DNA from: Spirochaetaceae bacterium
Lineage (GTDB): Bacteria; Spirochaetota; Spirochaetia; Treponematales; Breznakiellaceae
Assembly (NCBI GenBank): GCA_031288215.1
Contig: JAITRV010000159.1
Span: forward strand, 1 to 28,363
DNA length: 28,363 nucleotides
Direction of reading: 5' to 3'
Position numbers and translations under genes: made by a program. Below, piece by piece: positions 1 to 7,388 of the stretch. Under the pieces are notes generated by a model. The model searched no databases, was not told the origin of the DNA, and saw only the letters and a program-made list of their open reading frames with translations. Positions within the stretch are counted from its first letter, which is position 1. Every line of letters starts with the position of its first letter.

Positions 1-750
1 CACCGGGACATAAGCCGGGAACTGTTCCGGCTGGACTTTGCCTGGGCCGGCCCCGCGCCCCGGCCCGGTCAGTTTTTCCTCATCAAGCCGAAGCGATCCG
101 CCGTATTTTTGGGCCGGCCCATCAGCGTCGCGGCCTGGGAACCGGAGCGGGAGGGTTTCCTCATCGCCCGGCGGGGCAGGGGCACCGGCGAGCTGGACGA
201 CCTGTATGCCGGGGAGGAGGCGGAACTCACCGGCCCCCTGGGAAATGCCTGGGGGGATTTCCCCCCTCCGGTGAACCGGGAGTCAGCGGACGCGGGCGTG
301 GTTGCCCTGGTGGGAGGCGGCGCCGGGATTGCCCCCCTCCGCTTCCTGGCCGCGGAGCTTCCCCCGCGTTCCTTTGATTTCTATGCCGGTTTCCGCTTCC
401 TCCGGGGGGAAGCGGAAGCGGAGGAGATCCTGGGGCCGGCGCCGCGCCGCGGCCGGGAGACGGTCGTCGCCGCGGAACAGGGCGGGGGGGGCCGTCCGGG
501 CCGGATCACCGGCTTCATTGACCCGGCGCGGTATGCCGCGATCTATGCCTGCGGTCCCGAGGCCATGCTCAAGGCCCTCTCGGCGGCCGCCGCGGCGGCG
601 GGAAGGCCCTGCTTCGTCAGCCTGGAACGGCCCATGGCCTGCGCCGTCGGGGCCTGCCTGGGCTGTACCGTGCGGACCCGCGGGGGGAACCGGCGCTGCT
701 GTACCGAGGGCCCCATCTTCGACGCACAGGAGCTGATCTTCGATGACTAA
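1..750 (+). CDS. pyrK: Dihydroorotate dehydrogenase B, electron transfer subunit (5' end missing)
   Basis: This is the FAD and [2Fe-2S] subunit that passes electrons from dihydroorotate oxidation by PyrD to NAD+. The frame is open from base 1, so the true start lies outside the window; by comparison with the family (about 250 residues) perhaps 15-25 residues are missing. Near the start there is a PGQFFLIKP segment followed by GRPISVA, which matches the flavin-binding beta-barrel motif (PGQF...RPxS). VGGGAGIAPL is the nucleotide-binding loop of the NAD domain. The C-terminus carries the cysteine cluster CAVGACLGC followed by RRCCTEGPIF, the usual ligands of the [2Fe-2S] cluster. The stop codon overlaps the start of pyrD by 8 bases, so the two subunits are probably translationally coupled. 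Identity is clear; only the N-terminus is unknown. Confidence 0.93.
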   Translation, partial: HRDISRELFRLDFAWAGPAPRPGQFFLIKPKRSAVFLGRPISVAAWEPEREGFLIARRGRGTGELDDLYAGEEAELTGPLGNAWGDFPPPVNRESADAGVVALVGGGAGIAPLRFLAAELPPRSFDFYAGFRFLRGEAEAEEILGPAPRRGRETVVAAEQGGGGRPGRITGFIDPARYAAIYACGPEAMLKALSAAAAAAGRPCFVSLERPMACAVGACLGCTVRTRGGNRRCCTEGPIFDAQELIFDD

Positions 751-1696
751 CGATCCCCGCCCCGCCACCCCCGTCCCGCCCCCGGAAACGGCCCTGCCGG
801 AACTCCCGGTATGTATCGCCGGGGTCCGGTTCAAAAACCCCGTGATCGCCGCCTCGGGTACCTTCGGCTACGGCCGGGAATACCGGCCCTTCCTGGACGT
901 GAGCGCCCTGGGGGGAATCTGCACCAAAGGCCTCACCCTGCACCCCCGCCCGGGGAATAGGGGCCGCCGGCTCCTGGAAACCCCCTCGGGGCTCCTCAAT
1001 TCCATCGGCCTGGAGAATCCCGGAATCCCCGCCTTTATCGAGGGGGAACTGCCCGCCCTCAGGAAACTCGGCCCGGTGGTGATCGCCAACCTCTCCGGCT
1101 CTACGGTGGAGGAATACGCCGAGGGGGCCCGGCTTCTGGACGCGGCGCCGGTGGACATGATAGAGCTCAACATCTCCTGCCCCAACGTCAAAGCCGGGGG
1201 CATGGCCTTCGGCCTTGAGGCGGAAGCGGCGGCATCGGTGGTGGGGCCGGTCAGGAAGGCCGCCGGCAGCACGCCCCTGGTGGTCAAGCTTTCCCCCAAC
1301 GCGGCGGACCTGGCCGCGGTGGCCCGTTCCTGCGTGAACGCCGGGGCGGACGCCCTCTCCCTGGTCAATACCTTCAAGGCGATGGCCATTGATATTTATA
1401 GAAGAACGCCGTTTTTTGACCATGTGACGGCGGGCCTTTCCGGCCCCGCCATACGGCCCATCGCCCTCAGAATGGTTTGGGAGCTTGGGGAAGCGGTGAA
1501 GGTCCCCATCATCGGCCTCGGGGGAATCGCCTCCGCGACGGACGCCCTGGAATTCCTCCTCGCCGGGGCCCGGGCGATCCAGGTGGGGTCCGCCACCTTT
1601 GCCCGGCCCGCGGTGATGGTTGAAATTATCCGGGGAATAGGGGATTATATGGAGGAACGGGGTTTTTCAACCCTGGGAGAACTTTCGATTCGGTGA
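743..1696 (+). CDS. pyrD: Dihydroorotate dehydrogenase B, catalytic subunit
   Basis: Oxidises dihydroorotate to orotate in de novo pyrimidine synthesis. The protein is 317 residues, a little longer than usual because of a proline-rich N-terminal extension of about 20 residues before the first conserved strand. ASGTFGYG (about 37-44) binds FMN, and ELNISCPNVKAGG (141-153) contains the catalytic cysteine (Cys146) of class 1 enzymes. NTFKAMAIDI and the C-terminal IIGLGGIASATDALEFLLAGA close the FMN phosphate site. Cysteine as the base, together with a pyrK gene directly upstream, places it in class 1B (NAD-linked). The ATG overlaps the pyrK stop by 8 bases. It forms an operon with pyrK and with pyrE 33 bases downstream. 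Confidence 0.95.
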   Translation: MTNDPRPATPVPPPETALPELPVCIAGVRFKNPVIAASGTFGYGREYRPFLDVSALGGICTKGLTLHPRPGNRGRRLLETPSGLLNSIGLENPGIPAFIEGELPALRKLGPVVIANLSGSTVEEYAEGARLLDAAPVDMIELNISCPNVKAGGMAFGLEAEAAASVVGPVRKAAGSTPLVVKLSPNAADLAAVARSCVNAGADALSLVNTFKAMAIDIYRRTPFFDHVTAGLSGPAIRPIALRMVWELGEAVKVPIIGLGGIASATDALEFLLAGARAIQVGSATFARPAVMVEIIRGIGDYMEERGFSTLGELSIR

Positions 1697-1729
1697 ATTC
1701 GGCGCCCTGAGGGATGCCGCGAAGGGGGA

Positions 1730-2326
1730 ATGATGGAGGACGTGATAGGGCTCCTGCGGGAATCCGGGGCCATGCTGGAGGGGCATTTTCTCCTCTCTTC
1801 CGGGAGGCATTCGGACCGGTATTTCCAGTGCGCCCGGCTCTTGCAGTATCCGGATCGGGCGGCGGCGGCCCTGGAAGGACCGGCGGCCCGGATCCGCTCC
1901 GATATGGCGGCGGGGAAACTCGCCGTGGACGCCGTGGTAGGCCCCGCCATGGGGGGCATCATCGTGGCCTACGAGTTGGGCCGCCTCCTGGGGCTGCCCG
2001 CCTTCTTTACCGAGCGGGATGAGCGGGGGGCCATGTCCCTGCGCCGGGGCTTTGAGGTGGCGGCGGGGGCGCGGTTCCTCATCGCCGAGGACGTGGTGAC
2101 CACCGGGAAATCCTCCGGGGAAAGCGCCGCGGTCCTGGAAGCCCTGGGGGGCCGGGTGGCGGCCCTGGCCTGTCTCGTGGACCGCCGCGCTCCGGGAACG
2201 CCCCTCCCCTGGCCCCTTTACCCGGCCTGCACCGTGGCGGTGTCCGACTGGGAGGCCGGCTCCTGCGGGCTCTGCGCCCAGGGCCTTCCCCTGGTAAAGC
2301 CCGGTTCCCGGCCGCCCGGACCGTAA
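1730..2326 (+). CDS. pyrE: Orotate phosphoribosyltransferase
   Basis: Joins orotate to PRPP to give OMP, the step after PyrD. The 198-residue length is normal for the family. The PRPP-binding signature FLIAEDVVTTGKSSGE covers about residues 116-131 and has the expected two acidic residues followed by TTGKS. HFLLSSGRHSDRYF near the N-terminus is the substrate loop typical of PyrE, and VGPAMGGIIVAYELG precedes the flexible loop. Two adjacent ATG codons (1730 and 1733) follow a GAAGGGGG ribosome-binding site; either could be used. It is the last gene of the pyr operon here. Ten bases after its stop begins the converging 3' end of the RpiR-type regulator, where base composition changes abruptly. 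Confidence 0.95.
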   Translation: MMEDVIGLLRESGAMLEGHFLLSSGRHSDRYFQCARLLQYPDRAAAALEGPAARIRSDMAAGKLAVDAVVGPAMGGIIVAYELGRLLGLPAFFTERDERGAMSLRRGFEVAAGARFLIAEDVVTTGKSSGESAAVLEALGGRVAALACLVDRRAPGTPLPWPLYPACTVAVSDWEAGSCGLCAQGLPLVKPGSRPPGP

Positions 2327-2336
2327 AGCGCTAAGC

Positions 2337-3077
2337 CTACTCCTGGGGATCTTTCTGCGGCGGGGACAGGGGGTTTTTGATAATATACATGATCACTTCT
2401 TCAATAAAGATAAAAAAGACGATGCGGGATTTTTCATAGGGGTTCAACGCGTCATCCTGCCTGGTGTCGGTCAATACGAATATTTTATCGAATTCCTTGA
2501 TCAGCGACGGATTATATTCTTCGAGGATCATGAGGCACTCGCTGCCTTTACTCTTTGCGGTCGTATACAAATCGGAAAAGGATCTAAAATTCCCGGTTGC
2601 CGAAAAAATAACCAGCATACTGTTTTCGTCAAGCAGACTCCTGACCGAGATTTCATCCGGCACCGCAATGATGTATTTGTTGGCGACAATATTTAATTTG
2701 TACGCAAAATATTGCGCGCAGATAAACGAAGGGCCGTAGCCAAAAAGAATAATTTTATTGTACAGCTTGACGAAATCGGCAAACTGCTCAACGAGGCTCC
2801 GGTCAAAGCGGTCAAGAAAATGCCTGATACGGTCAAATTCGCCGGAGGCAGGCCGGGCCGGCGGATCTTTACCGCAGAGAAAGGTTATATATGTTTTATA
2901 ATTCGGAAATCCAAGCTTCTTTACGAATTTTGAAATTTTTGACGGAGAACATCCGCAGAGCCGCGCCGCGCGGGTAATATTGATGGGTTGAGGCTGATCG
3001 CCGCTTACCGCCTGTTTCAGGGTCATGTTGATTGCGGCATCCATCCTGTTCAATTTACCATAATTGATATTCAACAT
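2337..3077 (-). CDS. RpiR/MurR-family transcriptional regulator (HTH + SIS)
   Basis: A 246-residue regulator of the RpiR type. These proteins pair an N-terminal helix-turn-helix with a C-terminal SIS domain that senses a phosphosugar or related ligand. The helix-turn-helix is visible at about 33-60 (ITRAARLCGCSPSKISKFVKKLGF). The SIS fold is visible from about 105: KIILFGYGPSFICAQYFAYKL, then SMLVIFSATGNFRSFSDL, where SATG stands for the usual S-x-S/T-G phosphosugar loop. The first 30 residues are divergent from the family. The ATG at 3077 has a purine-rich AGAGGTAGGG stretch rather far upstream (about 15 bases), so a start at Met12 or Met18 cannot be excluded. The gene is divergent from the catabolic operon and very likely controls it through the palindromes in the shared gap. 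Confidence 0.85.
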   Translation of the reverse strand: MLNINYGKLNRMDAAINMTLKQAVSGDQPQPINITRAARLCGCSPSKISKFVKKLGFPNYKTYITFLCGKDPPARPASGEFDRIRHFLDRFDRSLVEQFADFVKLYNKIILFGYGPSFICAQYFAYKLNIVANKYIIAVPDEISVRSLLDENSMLVIFSATGNFRSFSDLYTTAKSKGSECLMILEEYNPSLIKEFDKIFVLTDTRQDDALNPYEKSRIVFFIFIEEVIMYIIKNPLSPPQKDPQE

Positions 3078-3198
3078 AACGGCGTTACCCTACCTCTTTT
3101 GTAATAAGCGCCGGAAGCCGGAGTTTGCGGACCTCTCAAAAAACCCGTTTCTTCCGTTTATCATGAGGTAAAAACCGTTTTGTGTCAATGAGCGGGCA

Positions 3199-3220
3199 CA
3201 AATGGAAAATTTTCCATTTG
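3199..3220. promoter_or_regulatory. 22-bp perfect palindrome, probable operator of the RpiR-type regulator
   Basis: The left arm CAAATGGAAAA is followed immediately by its exact reverse complement, giving a 22-base perfect palindrome with no spacer. It lies in the divergent gap between the regulator (start 3077) and the oxidase operon, about 44 bases upstream of the -35 box at 3264. RpiR-type dimers are known to bind such inverted repeats; assignment to this regulator is by position. Confidence 0.6.
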
Positions 3221-3242
3221 CCCCGTATTTATTCAATTTTTT

Positions 3243-3253
3243 GAAAAATTTTC
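3243..3253. promoter_or_regulatory. Possible second operator half-repeat pair
   Basis: GAAAAATTTTC is an 11-base palindrome around a single central base. It resembles the core of the 22-bp palindrome (GGAAAATTTTCC) and lies 10 bases upstream of the -35 box. It may be a weaker second site for the same regulator, but AT-rich palindromes of this length can occur by chance. Confidence 0.35.
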
Positions 3254-3263
3254 TAAATTTTTG

Positions 3264-3293
3264 TTGACAAATCGAGAAAACCCCCCGTATAAT
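3264..3293 (+). promoter_or_regulatory. Sigma-70-type promoter of the catabolic operon
   Basis: TTGACA at 3264-3269 and TATAAT at 3288-3293 are both perfect consensus boxes separated by 18 bases. Transcription would begin near 3300, just before the AGGAGG ribosome-binding site at 3305-3310. A consensus promoter this strong with a palindrome upstream suits a tightly repressed operon. Confidence 0.85.
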
Positions 3294-3315
3294 AGAGTGA
3301 TATCAGGAGGTGCTC

Positions 3316-4785
3316 ATGAGAGAAGCAATAATCAAGGAATTGCGGAGCCTGGTAAGCGAGGCGCAGATCAATCTTGATGCGGATGCGCTCTACGACGCGG
3401 CCGCGGATCGTTACAAAAAATATGCCAAAGCAAAAAAGGTTCTTGATGTGCCGATTCCCGCCGCCATCGTCTATCCAAAATCCGCCGGCGAAGCCGGCTC
3501 ATTGCTGCGGTATTGCCTTGAAAACAAGATCAACGTCATTCCCCGAAGCGGTAAAACCGCCACCGAAGGGGGGCTGGAAAACTGGAAGGAAGGAACCATC
3601 GTCATCGACAGCAAATTGCTTGACCGGATCATTAAGATTGATACCTACAATATGCAGGCAACGGTCCAGGCAGGCGTTCAGCTCCAGCGGCTTGAAGATG
3701 AATTGAGAAAAATCGGCTTTACCACGGGCCATTCCCCTCAGTCGAAGCCGGTTGCCCAATACGGCGGACTGGTGGCAACCCGCAGTATCGGCCAATTCTC
3801 GACCCTTTACGGCGGCATTGAAGATATGGTTGTCGGCCTTGAATGTGTATTCCCCGACGGGCATATCGCGCGGATCAAAAATGTCCCCCGGCGCGCCGGA
3901 GGACCTGACATCAGGCATATCGTCATTGGCAGCGAAGGAACCCTCTGTTTTATTACCGAAGTAACCGTCAAGATTTACAAATTCTACCCGGACAACAACC
4001 GGTATCTTGGGTATCTTATCCGGGATATCGACACGGGCATTAAAATTCTTCGGGAGGTTGTCGTTAATGGCTACCGGCCTTCCGTTGCCCGTGTCTATTC
4101 CGAGGAAGACGCGAAACAGCATTTCTATCATTTTCATAAGAATAAGTGCGTGCTGATTTTTATAGCCGAAGGGCCGGAGGATATTGTCGCGGCAACGGCC
4201 AAGGGCATTGCCGCCGCCGTTGAAAAACACAAGGAAGGCCTTCTTGAACCCGTTGACCCCGCACTTATCGAAAACTGGTTCAACCGTCTGAACTGGTCCC
4301 AAAAGGATATCGACGATGAGATCCAGGGCATGATTGACAACGACCGGCACAGCGGATTTACGACCGAGGTATCCGCCGATTGGGAAACGATTCCGAAGGT
4401 TTACTATAATGTGATAAACAGAATCAGGAACGAATTTCCCCGCATCGCTGATGTAACCATGCTGGGCGGGCACTCATCCCACAGCTATATCAACGGCACC
4501 AATCTCTACTTCGTCTATAATTACCACATCCGCTGCAATCCCGAAGATGAGATGCGTATCTATCATCATCCTATCCAGCGGATAATCGTTGAGGAAACCC
4601 TGAGACTCGGCGGTTCCATGTGTCATCATCACGGTATCGGCAAGTATCGCAATGAGTGGACCAGGGAAGAACACGGTTCCGCGTATTATATGCTGCAAAA
4701 ATTAAAAGACGCCTTTGATCCTGAAGGGATCATGAATTTTGGAACCATATTTTTTCAAGAAGAAGGGGCTCAATATCAGCGATAA
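3316..4785 (+). CDS. FAD-binding oxidase/dehydrogenase, alkyl-DHAP-synthase-like (FAD_binding_4 family)
   Basis: A 489-residue flavoprotein of the vanillyl-alcohol-oxidase/GlcD superfamily. The N-terminal PCMH-type FAD domain runs from about 48 to 220: AIVYPKSAGEAGSLLRYC, then TVQAGVQLQRLEDELRKIGFTTGHSP, the GGLVATRSIGQFSTLYGGIEDMV stretch and GSEGTLCFITEVTVKI. The GG-ATR-SGQ-S-YG-IED pattern and the C-terminal HHHGIGK (437-443) resemble alkyldihydroxyacetonephosphate synthases more than typical glycolate/lactate dehydrogenases. The start is set at ATG 3316, five bases after AGGAGG (3305-3310); an in-frame GTG at 3310 lies inside that site. It is the first gene of the operon and is followed by EtfB/EtfA, which probably accept its electrons. 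The substrate is unknown; a 2-hydroxy acid or a glycerol-ether-like compound are both possible. Confidence 0.82.
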   Translation: MREAIIKELRSLVSEAQINLDADALYDAAADRYKKYAKAKKVLDVPIPAAIVYPKSAGEAGSLLRYCLENKINVIPRSGKTATEGGLENWKEGTIVIDSKLLDRIIKIDTYNMQATVQAGVQLQRLEDELRKIGFTTGHSPQSKPVAQYGGLVATRSIGQFSTLYGGIEDMVVGLECVFPDGHIARIKNVPRRAGGPDIRHIVIGSEGTLCFITEVTVKIYKFYPDNNRYLGYLIRDIDTGIKILREVVVNGYRPSVARVYSEEDAKQHFYHFHKNKCVLIFIAEGPEDIVAATAKGIAAAVEKHKEGLLEPVDPALIENWFNRLNWSQKDIDDEIQGMIDNDRHSGFTTEVSADWETIPKVYYNVINRIRNEFPRIADVTMLGGHSSHSYINGTNLYFVYNYHIRCNPEDEMRIYHHPIQRIIVEETLRLGGSMCHHHGIGKYRNEWTREEHGSAYYMLQKLKDAFDPEGIMNFGTIFFQEEGAQYQR

Positions 4786-4806
4786 AAACCCTTAACGGAA
4801 ACGAGT

Positions 4807-5625
4807 ATGCTAATGAAGATTATCTGTTTGGTTAAATTCATACCTGATGTGGAAGCAATCGGATATGACTTTGAAAAAGAATCCCTCGTCAGGGAAAATA
4901 CAAAACGTGTCATTAATCCCGATGACGCGGGAGCCCTTGCCTTTGCGCTGATTTTAAAAAAGAAATATCCGGAGACGATCGTTGAGGCGGTAAGCATGGC
5001 GCCTTTGAGCGCGGCGGGAGAAATGAAGGACCTGCTGAGACGTCATGTCGATCGGGGGGTATTTATCACCGATCCGCTTTTTGCGGGAAGCGATACCTAT
5101 GTGACCGCGCGGATACTGGCACGGTATCTTGAGACGCGCAGCTACGATTGTATCCTGACGGGAACCCATTCGCTGGACGGTTTTACCGCCCATATTCCCC
5201 TGCAGCTTTCCGAAGCGTTAAAGCTGCCTCAACTATCAGGAATTACGGGTTTTGTAAACGATCTGATCCGCGGTGACACGATGACGGCGGAGGTAGAGGT
5301 TGAAAGTGATGAGAGCACTTCTTTTTATCAGATCAGGCTCCCCGCGATATTAAGCCTCAACAAGGAAAGCCGTTACAAGCTGCCCTATGTCAGTTATAAG
5401 GACCTGGATATGAATGTGGATGACCGCTTCGTGATCGTCTCAAACAAAGAATTGGGATTCTCCGGGGATGAGGTTGGACTTTCGGGTTCACCGACCAACG
5501 TGCGCAGAACCTTCGTCCGCAAACTTGATATGAAGGCGGACCGGGTGATAGTACAAGACGACGATGCGGGTATGGCGGCCGTATACCGGCTCCTTCGGGA
5601 AAAGGGGTATCCGGATCATGGCTAA
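4807..5625 (+). CDS. etfB: Electron transfer flavoprotein, beta subunit
   Basis: A 272-residue EtfB/FixA homologue. IICLVKFIPDVEAI at the start, KRVINPDDAGALAFALILKKKY (about 34-55) and LFAGSDTYVTARILARYLE are the conserved nucleotide-binding segments. CILTGTHSLDGFTAHIPLQLSEAL corresponds to the family's G-x-x-x-x-DG-T-x-x-x-P-x-x-A-E signature. ETFs carry electrons between acyl-CoA or other flavin dehydrogenases and membrane or NAD acceptors, and some bifurcate electrons with NAD+ and ferredoxin. Here the oxidase lies just upstream, as in known LDH/Etf complexes, though the gene order differs. The start may be ATG 4807 (weak GGAAA upstream) or ATG 4813, which fits the family N-terminus MKII better. 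Its end overlaps etfA by 8 bases. Confidence 0.88.
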   Translation: MLMKIICLVKFIPDVEAIGYDFEKESLVRENTKRVINPDDAGALAFALILKKKYPETIVEAVSMAPLSAAGEMKDLLRRHVDRGVFITDPLFAGSDTYVTARILARYLETRSYDCILTGTHSLDGFTAHIPLQLSEALKLPQLSGITGFVNDLIRGDTMTAEVEVESDESTSFYQIRLPAILSLNKESRYKLPYVSYKDLDMNVDDRFVIVSNKELGFSGDEVGLSGSPTNVRRTFVRKLDMKADRVIVQDDDAGMAAVYRLLREKGYPDHG

Positions 5626-6562
5626 AACCCTTGTGTACATTGACGGGGAAGATGTCCCGCAGGAAGCGGCGCTGCTCGCCGCCGCGTGCCGGGTTTATCC
5701 CGGGAAGGATGATGAGGTGTATGCCGCTTCCCTCGACGATCTTCCTACGGGAGACTGCCGGGGTTTTGACGGACGGATACGTATCAAAAGCACTGGTATA
5801 GAGCCCTGGGATGTTTCTAATATCGTTGACTGCCTCGAGGCCCTGTACCGGACCTACCGGTTCGACTGTATTTTAACCGGCGTGTCCCGGTGGGGGGCGC
5901 GGATAGCTCCGGCGTTGGCGATGCGGCTGCGGACAGGACTCATCGCGGAGGTAACGGAGATCAACCGTGCCGCGGATCTGGTTGAGTTTATCCGTCCGGC
6001 TTATTCAGGCAAGCTTTATGCCTGCATCCGGTGTAAAAGCGTTCCGGTCATGGCAAGCATCAACCTGAACAGCTTTGAGCCTGAAACGTCCCGGGTGAGA
6101 GCGGCAAAAACGATTCCCTTCTTCCCGCCGCTGATCCGTGACACCGGGATAGTCCTCTTGAAGAAGGAAAAAAGGGAACTTCCTTACGATATCAGGGACT
6201 GCGAACTCCTCGTATCCGGGGGAGGCGGAGCGGCGCGCTATTTCAACAAGCTCAACGCCCTGGCGGCTGTTTTGGGGGGAAAGGTAGCCGCCAGCCGGAG
6301 CATTGTTGACCAGGGCATAGCCGGCAGGGAAATTCAAGTCGGGCAGTCGGGAAAGACCGTCAGCCCCCGGCTGTATTTCGCCGTCGGCATCCACGGATCG
6401 CTTCAGCATATTGAGGGATTAAAGGACGTTGAGACTATCATATCGGTAAACACGGATAAGAATGCCCCGCTGTGCTGTATATCGGATCTGGTTGTCGAAG
6501 GCGACGGATCGGCGTTTATTGATAAGCTGATCGCGTTCATAGCGTCTCAGAAAAGCGAATAA
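5618..6562 (+). CDS. etfA: Electron transfer flavoprotein, alpha subunit (divergent)
   Basis: A 314-residue EtfA/FixB homologue that should bind FAD and pair with the EtfB encoded upstream. The start is ATG 5618, which overlaps the etfB stop, since MAKTLVYID matches the family N-terminus. The C-terminal FAD domain shows LLVSGGGGAARYFNKL (198-212), VAASRSIVDQG (223-233), IQVGQSGKTVSP (239-250) and VGIHGSLQH (256-264). Compared with the usual SGGRG, QVGQTGK and GISGAIQH, three positions differ: Arg to Gly, Thr to Ser near the flavin N5, and Ser to His. The ASR arginine and the LQH histidine that contact the flavin are kept. There is no N-terminal ferredoxin domain. The substitutions suggest an altered flavin potential or partner, which is an inference. 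Confidence 0.85.
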   Translation: MAKTLVYIDGEDVPQEAALLAAACRVYPGKDDEVYAASLDDLPTGDCRGFDGRIRIKSTGIEPWDVSNIVDCLEALYRTYRFDCILTGVSRWGARIAPALAMRLRTGLIAEVTEINRAADLVEFIRPAYSGKLYACIRCKSVPVMASINLNSFEPETSRVRAAKTIPFFPPLIRDTGIVLLKKEKRELPYDIRDCELLVSGGGGAARYFNKLNALAAVLGGKVAASRSIVDQGIAGREIQVGQSGKTVSPRLYFAVGIHGSLQHIEGLKDVETIISVNTDKNAPLCCISDLVVEGDGSAFIDKLIAFIASQKSE

Positions 6563-6599
6563 TGCCATCGTAGATGGTAAAAAAAATAGGAGGTAGTGT

Positions 6600-7376
6600 A
6601 TGAACATTACTGATTTCTCTATGGACTATTTTTCGCTTAAAGGAAAGACCGCCATCGTTACCGGCGGCAACACGGGGCTCGGGCAGGCGTTTTCGCTGGC
6701 CCTCGCTAAGGGCGGCGCAAACATCGTTATGCCGAGCATCATGCCCGATGATCCGGCCTTCAACGCGCTTATTACGGCGGAAGGCGTAAAGGCCCACTAT
6801 ATCCGCGGCGACATCACCGAAAGCGGCGTACCCAAAAAAATCGTTGAAGAAACGGTAAAAGTTTTTGGCGCCGTGGATATTCTGGTAAACTGCGCCGGGA
6901 TCTGTCTCATCGAAGAAGTCCGCAAATTTGATCGTGTTCCCTGGGACAAGATGATCTCCATTAATTTAACCGCGGCCTTTGAAATGAGTTATGAGGCGGC
7001 TCAGGTTATGATAGAGCGGAAAAGCGGTAAAATCATCAATATCTGCTCCCTGTTTACCTGGCTCGGCGGGCAATGGTCGCCGGCTTACGCGGCGACAAAA
7101 CATGGAATTGCCGGACTTACGAAAGCCTATTGCGACGAATTGGCCCAGTACAATATCCAGGTAAACGGCATCGCCCCGGGATATTTTAAAACAAAGGTAG
7201 CGGAAGCATCGATAAAAAATCCCGAAAGAAACAAATGGATAGTGGATCATACCCCGGAAGGGAGATGGGGAGACATCCATGATCTTATGGGAACCGTGGT
7301 GTTTCTGGCAAGCACGGCTTCGCAGTTCGTGAACGGGCATATTTTGGCGGTAGACGGCGGGTTCTTAACAAGATAG
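6600..7376 (+). CDS. Short-chain dehydrogenase/reductase (SDR family)
   Basis: A 258-residue classical SDR that should oxidise or reduce a hydroxyl/keto group with NAD(P). LKGKTAIVTGGNTGLGQAF (13-31) is the Rossmann glycine motif TGxxxGxG. NCAG (97-100) is the structural motif, and Ser150, Tyr163 and Lys167 (YAATK) form the catalytic set. INLTAAFEMSYEAAQVM and the ending VNGHILAVDGGFLTR are typical of the gluconate/2-deoxygluconate (KduD-like) branch, which suggests a polyol, sugar-acid or sugar-like substrate. A strong AGGAGGT ribosome-binding site (6588-6594) lies 5 bases before the ATG. A short hairpin (CCATC, three bases, GATGG) precedes it at 6565-6577. It is followed by the kinase 12 bases later. 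Confidence 0.88.
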   Translation: MNITDFSMDYFSLKGKTAIVTGGNTGLGQAFSLALAKGGANIVMPSIMPDDPAFNALITAEGVKAHYIRGDITESGVPKKIVEETVKVFGAVDILVNCAGICLIEEVRKFDRVPWDKMISINLTAAFEMSYEAAQVMIERKSGKIINICSLFTWLGGQWSPAYAATKHGIAGLTKAYCDELAQYNIQVNGIAPGYFKTKVAEASIKNPERNKWIVDHTPEGRWGDIHDLMGTVVFLASTASQFVNGHILAVDGGFLTR

Positions 7377-7388
7377 CGGGGGGATTGT

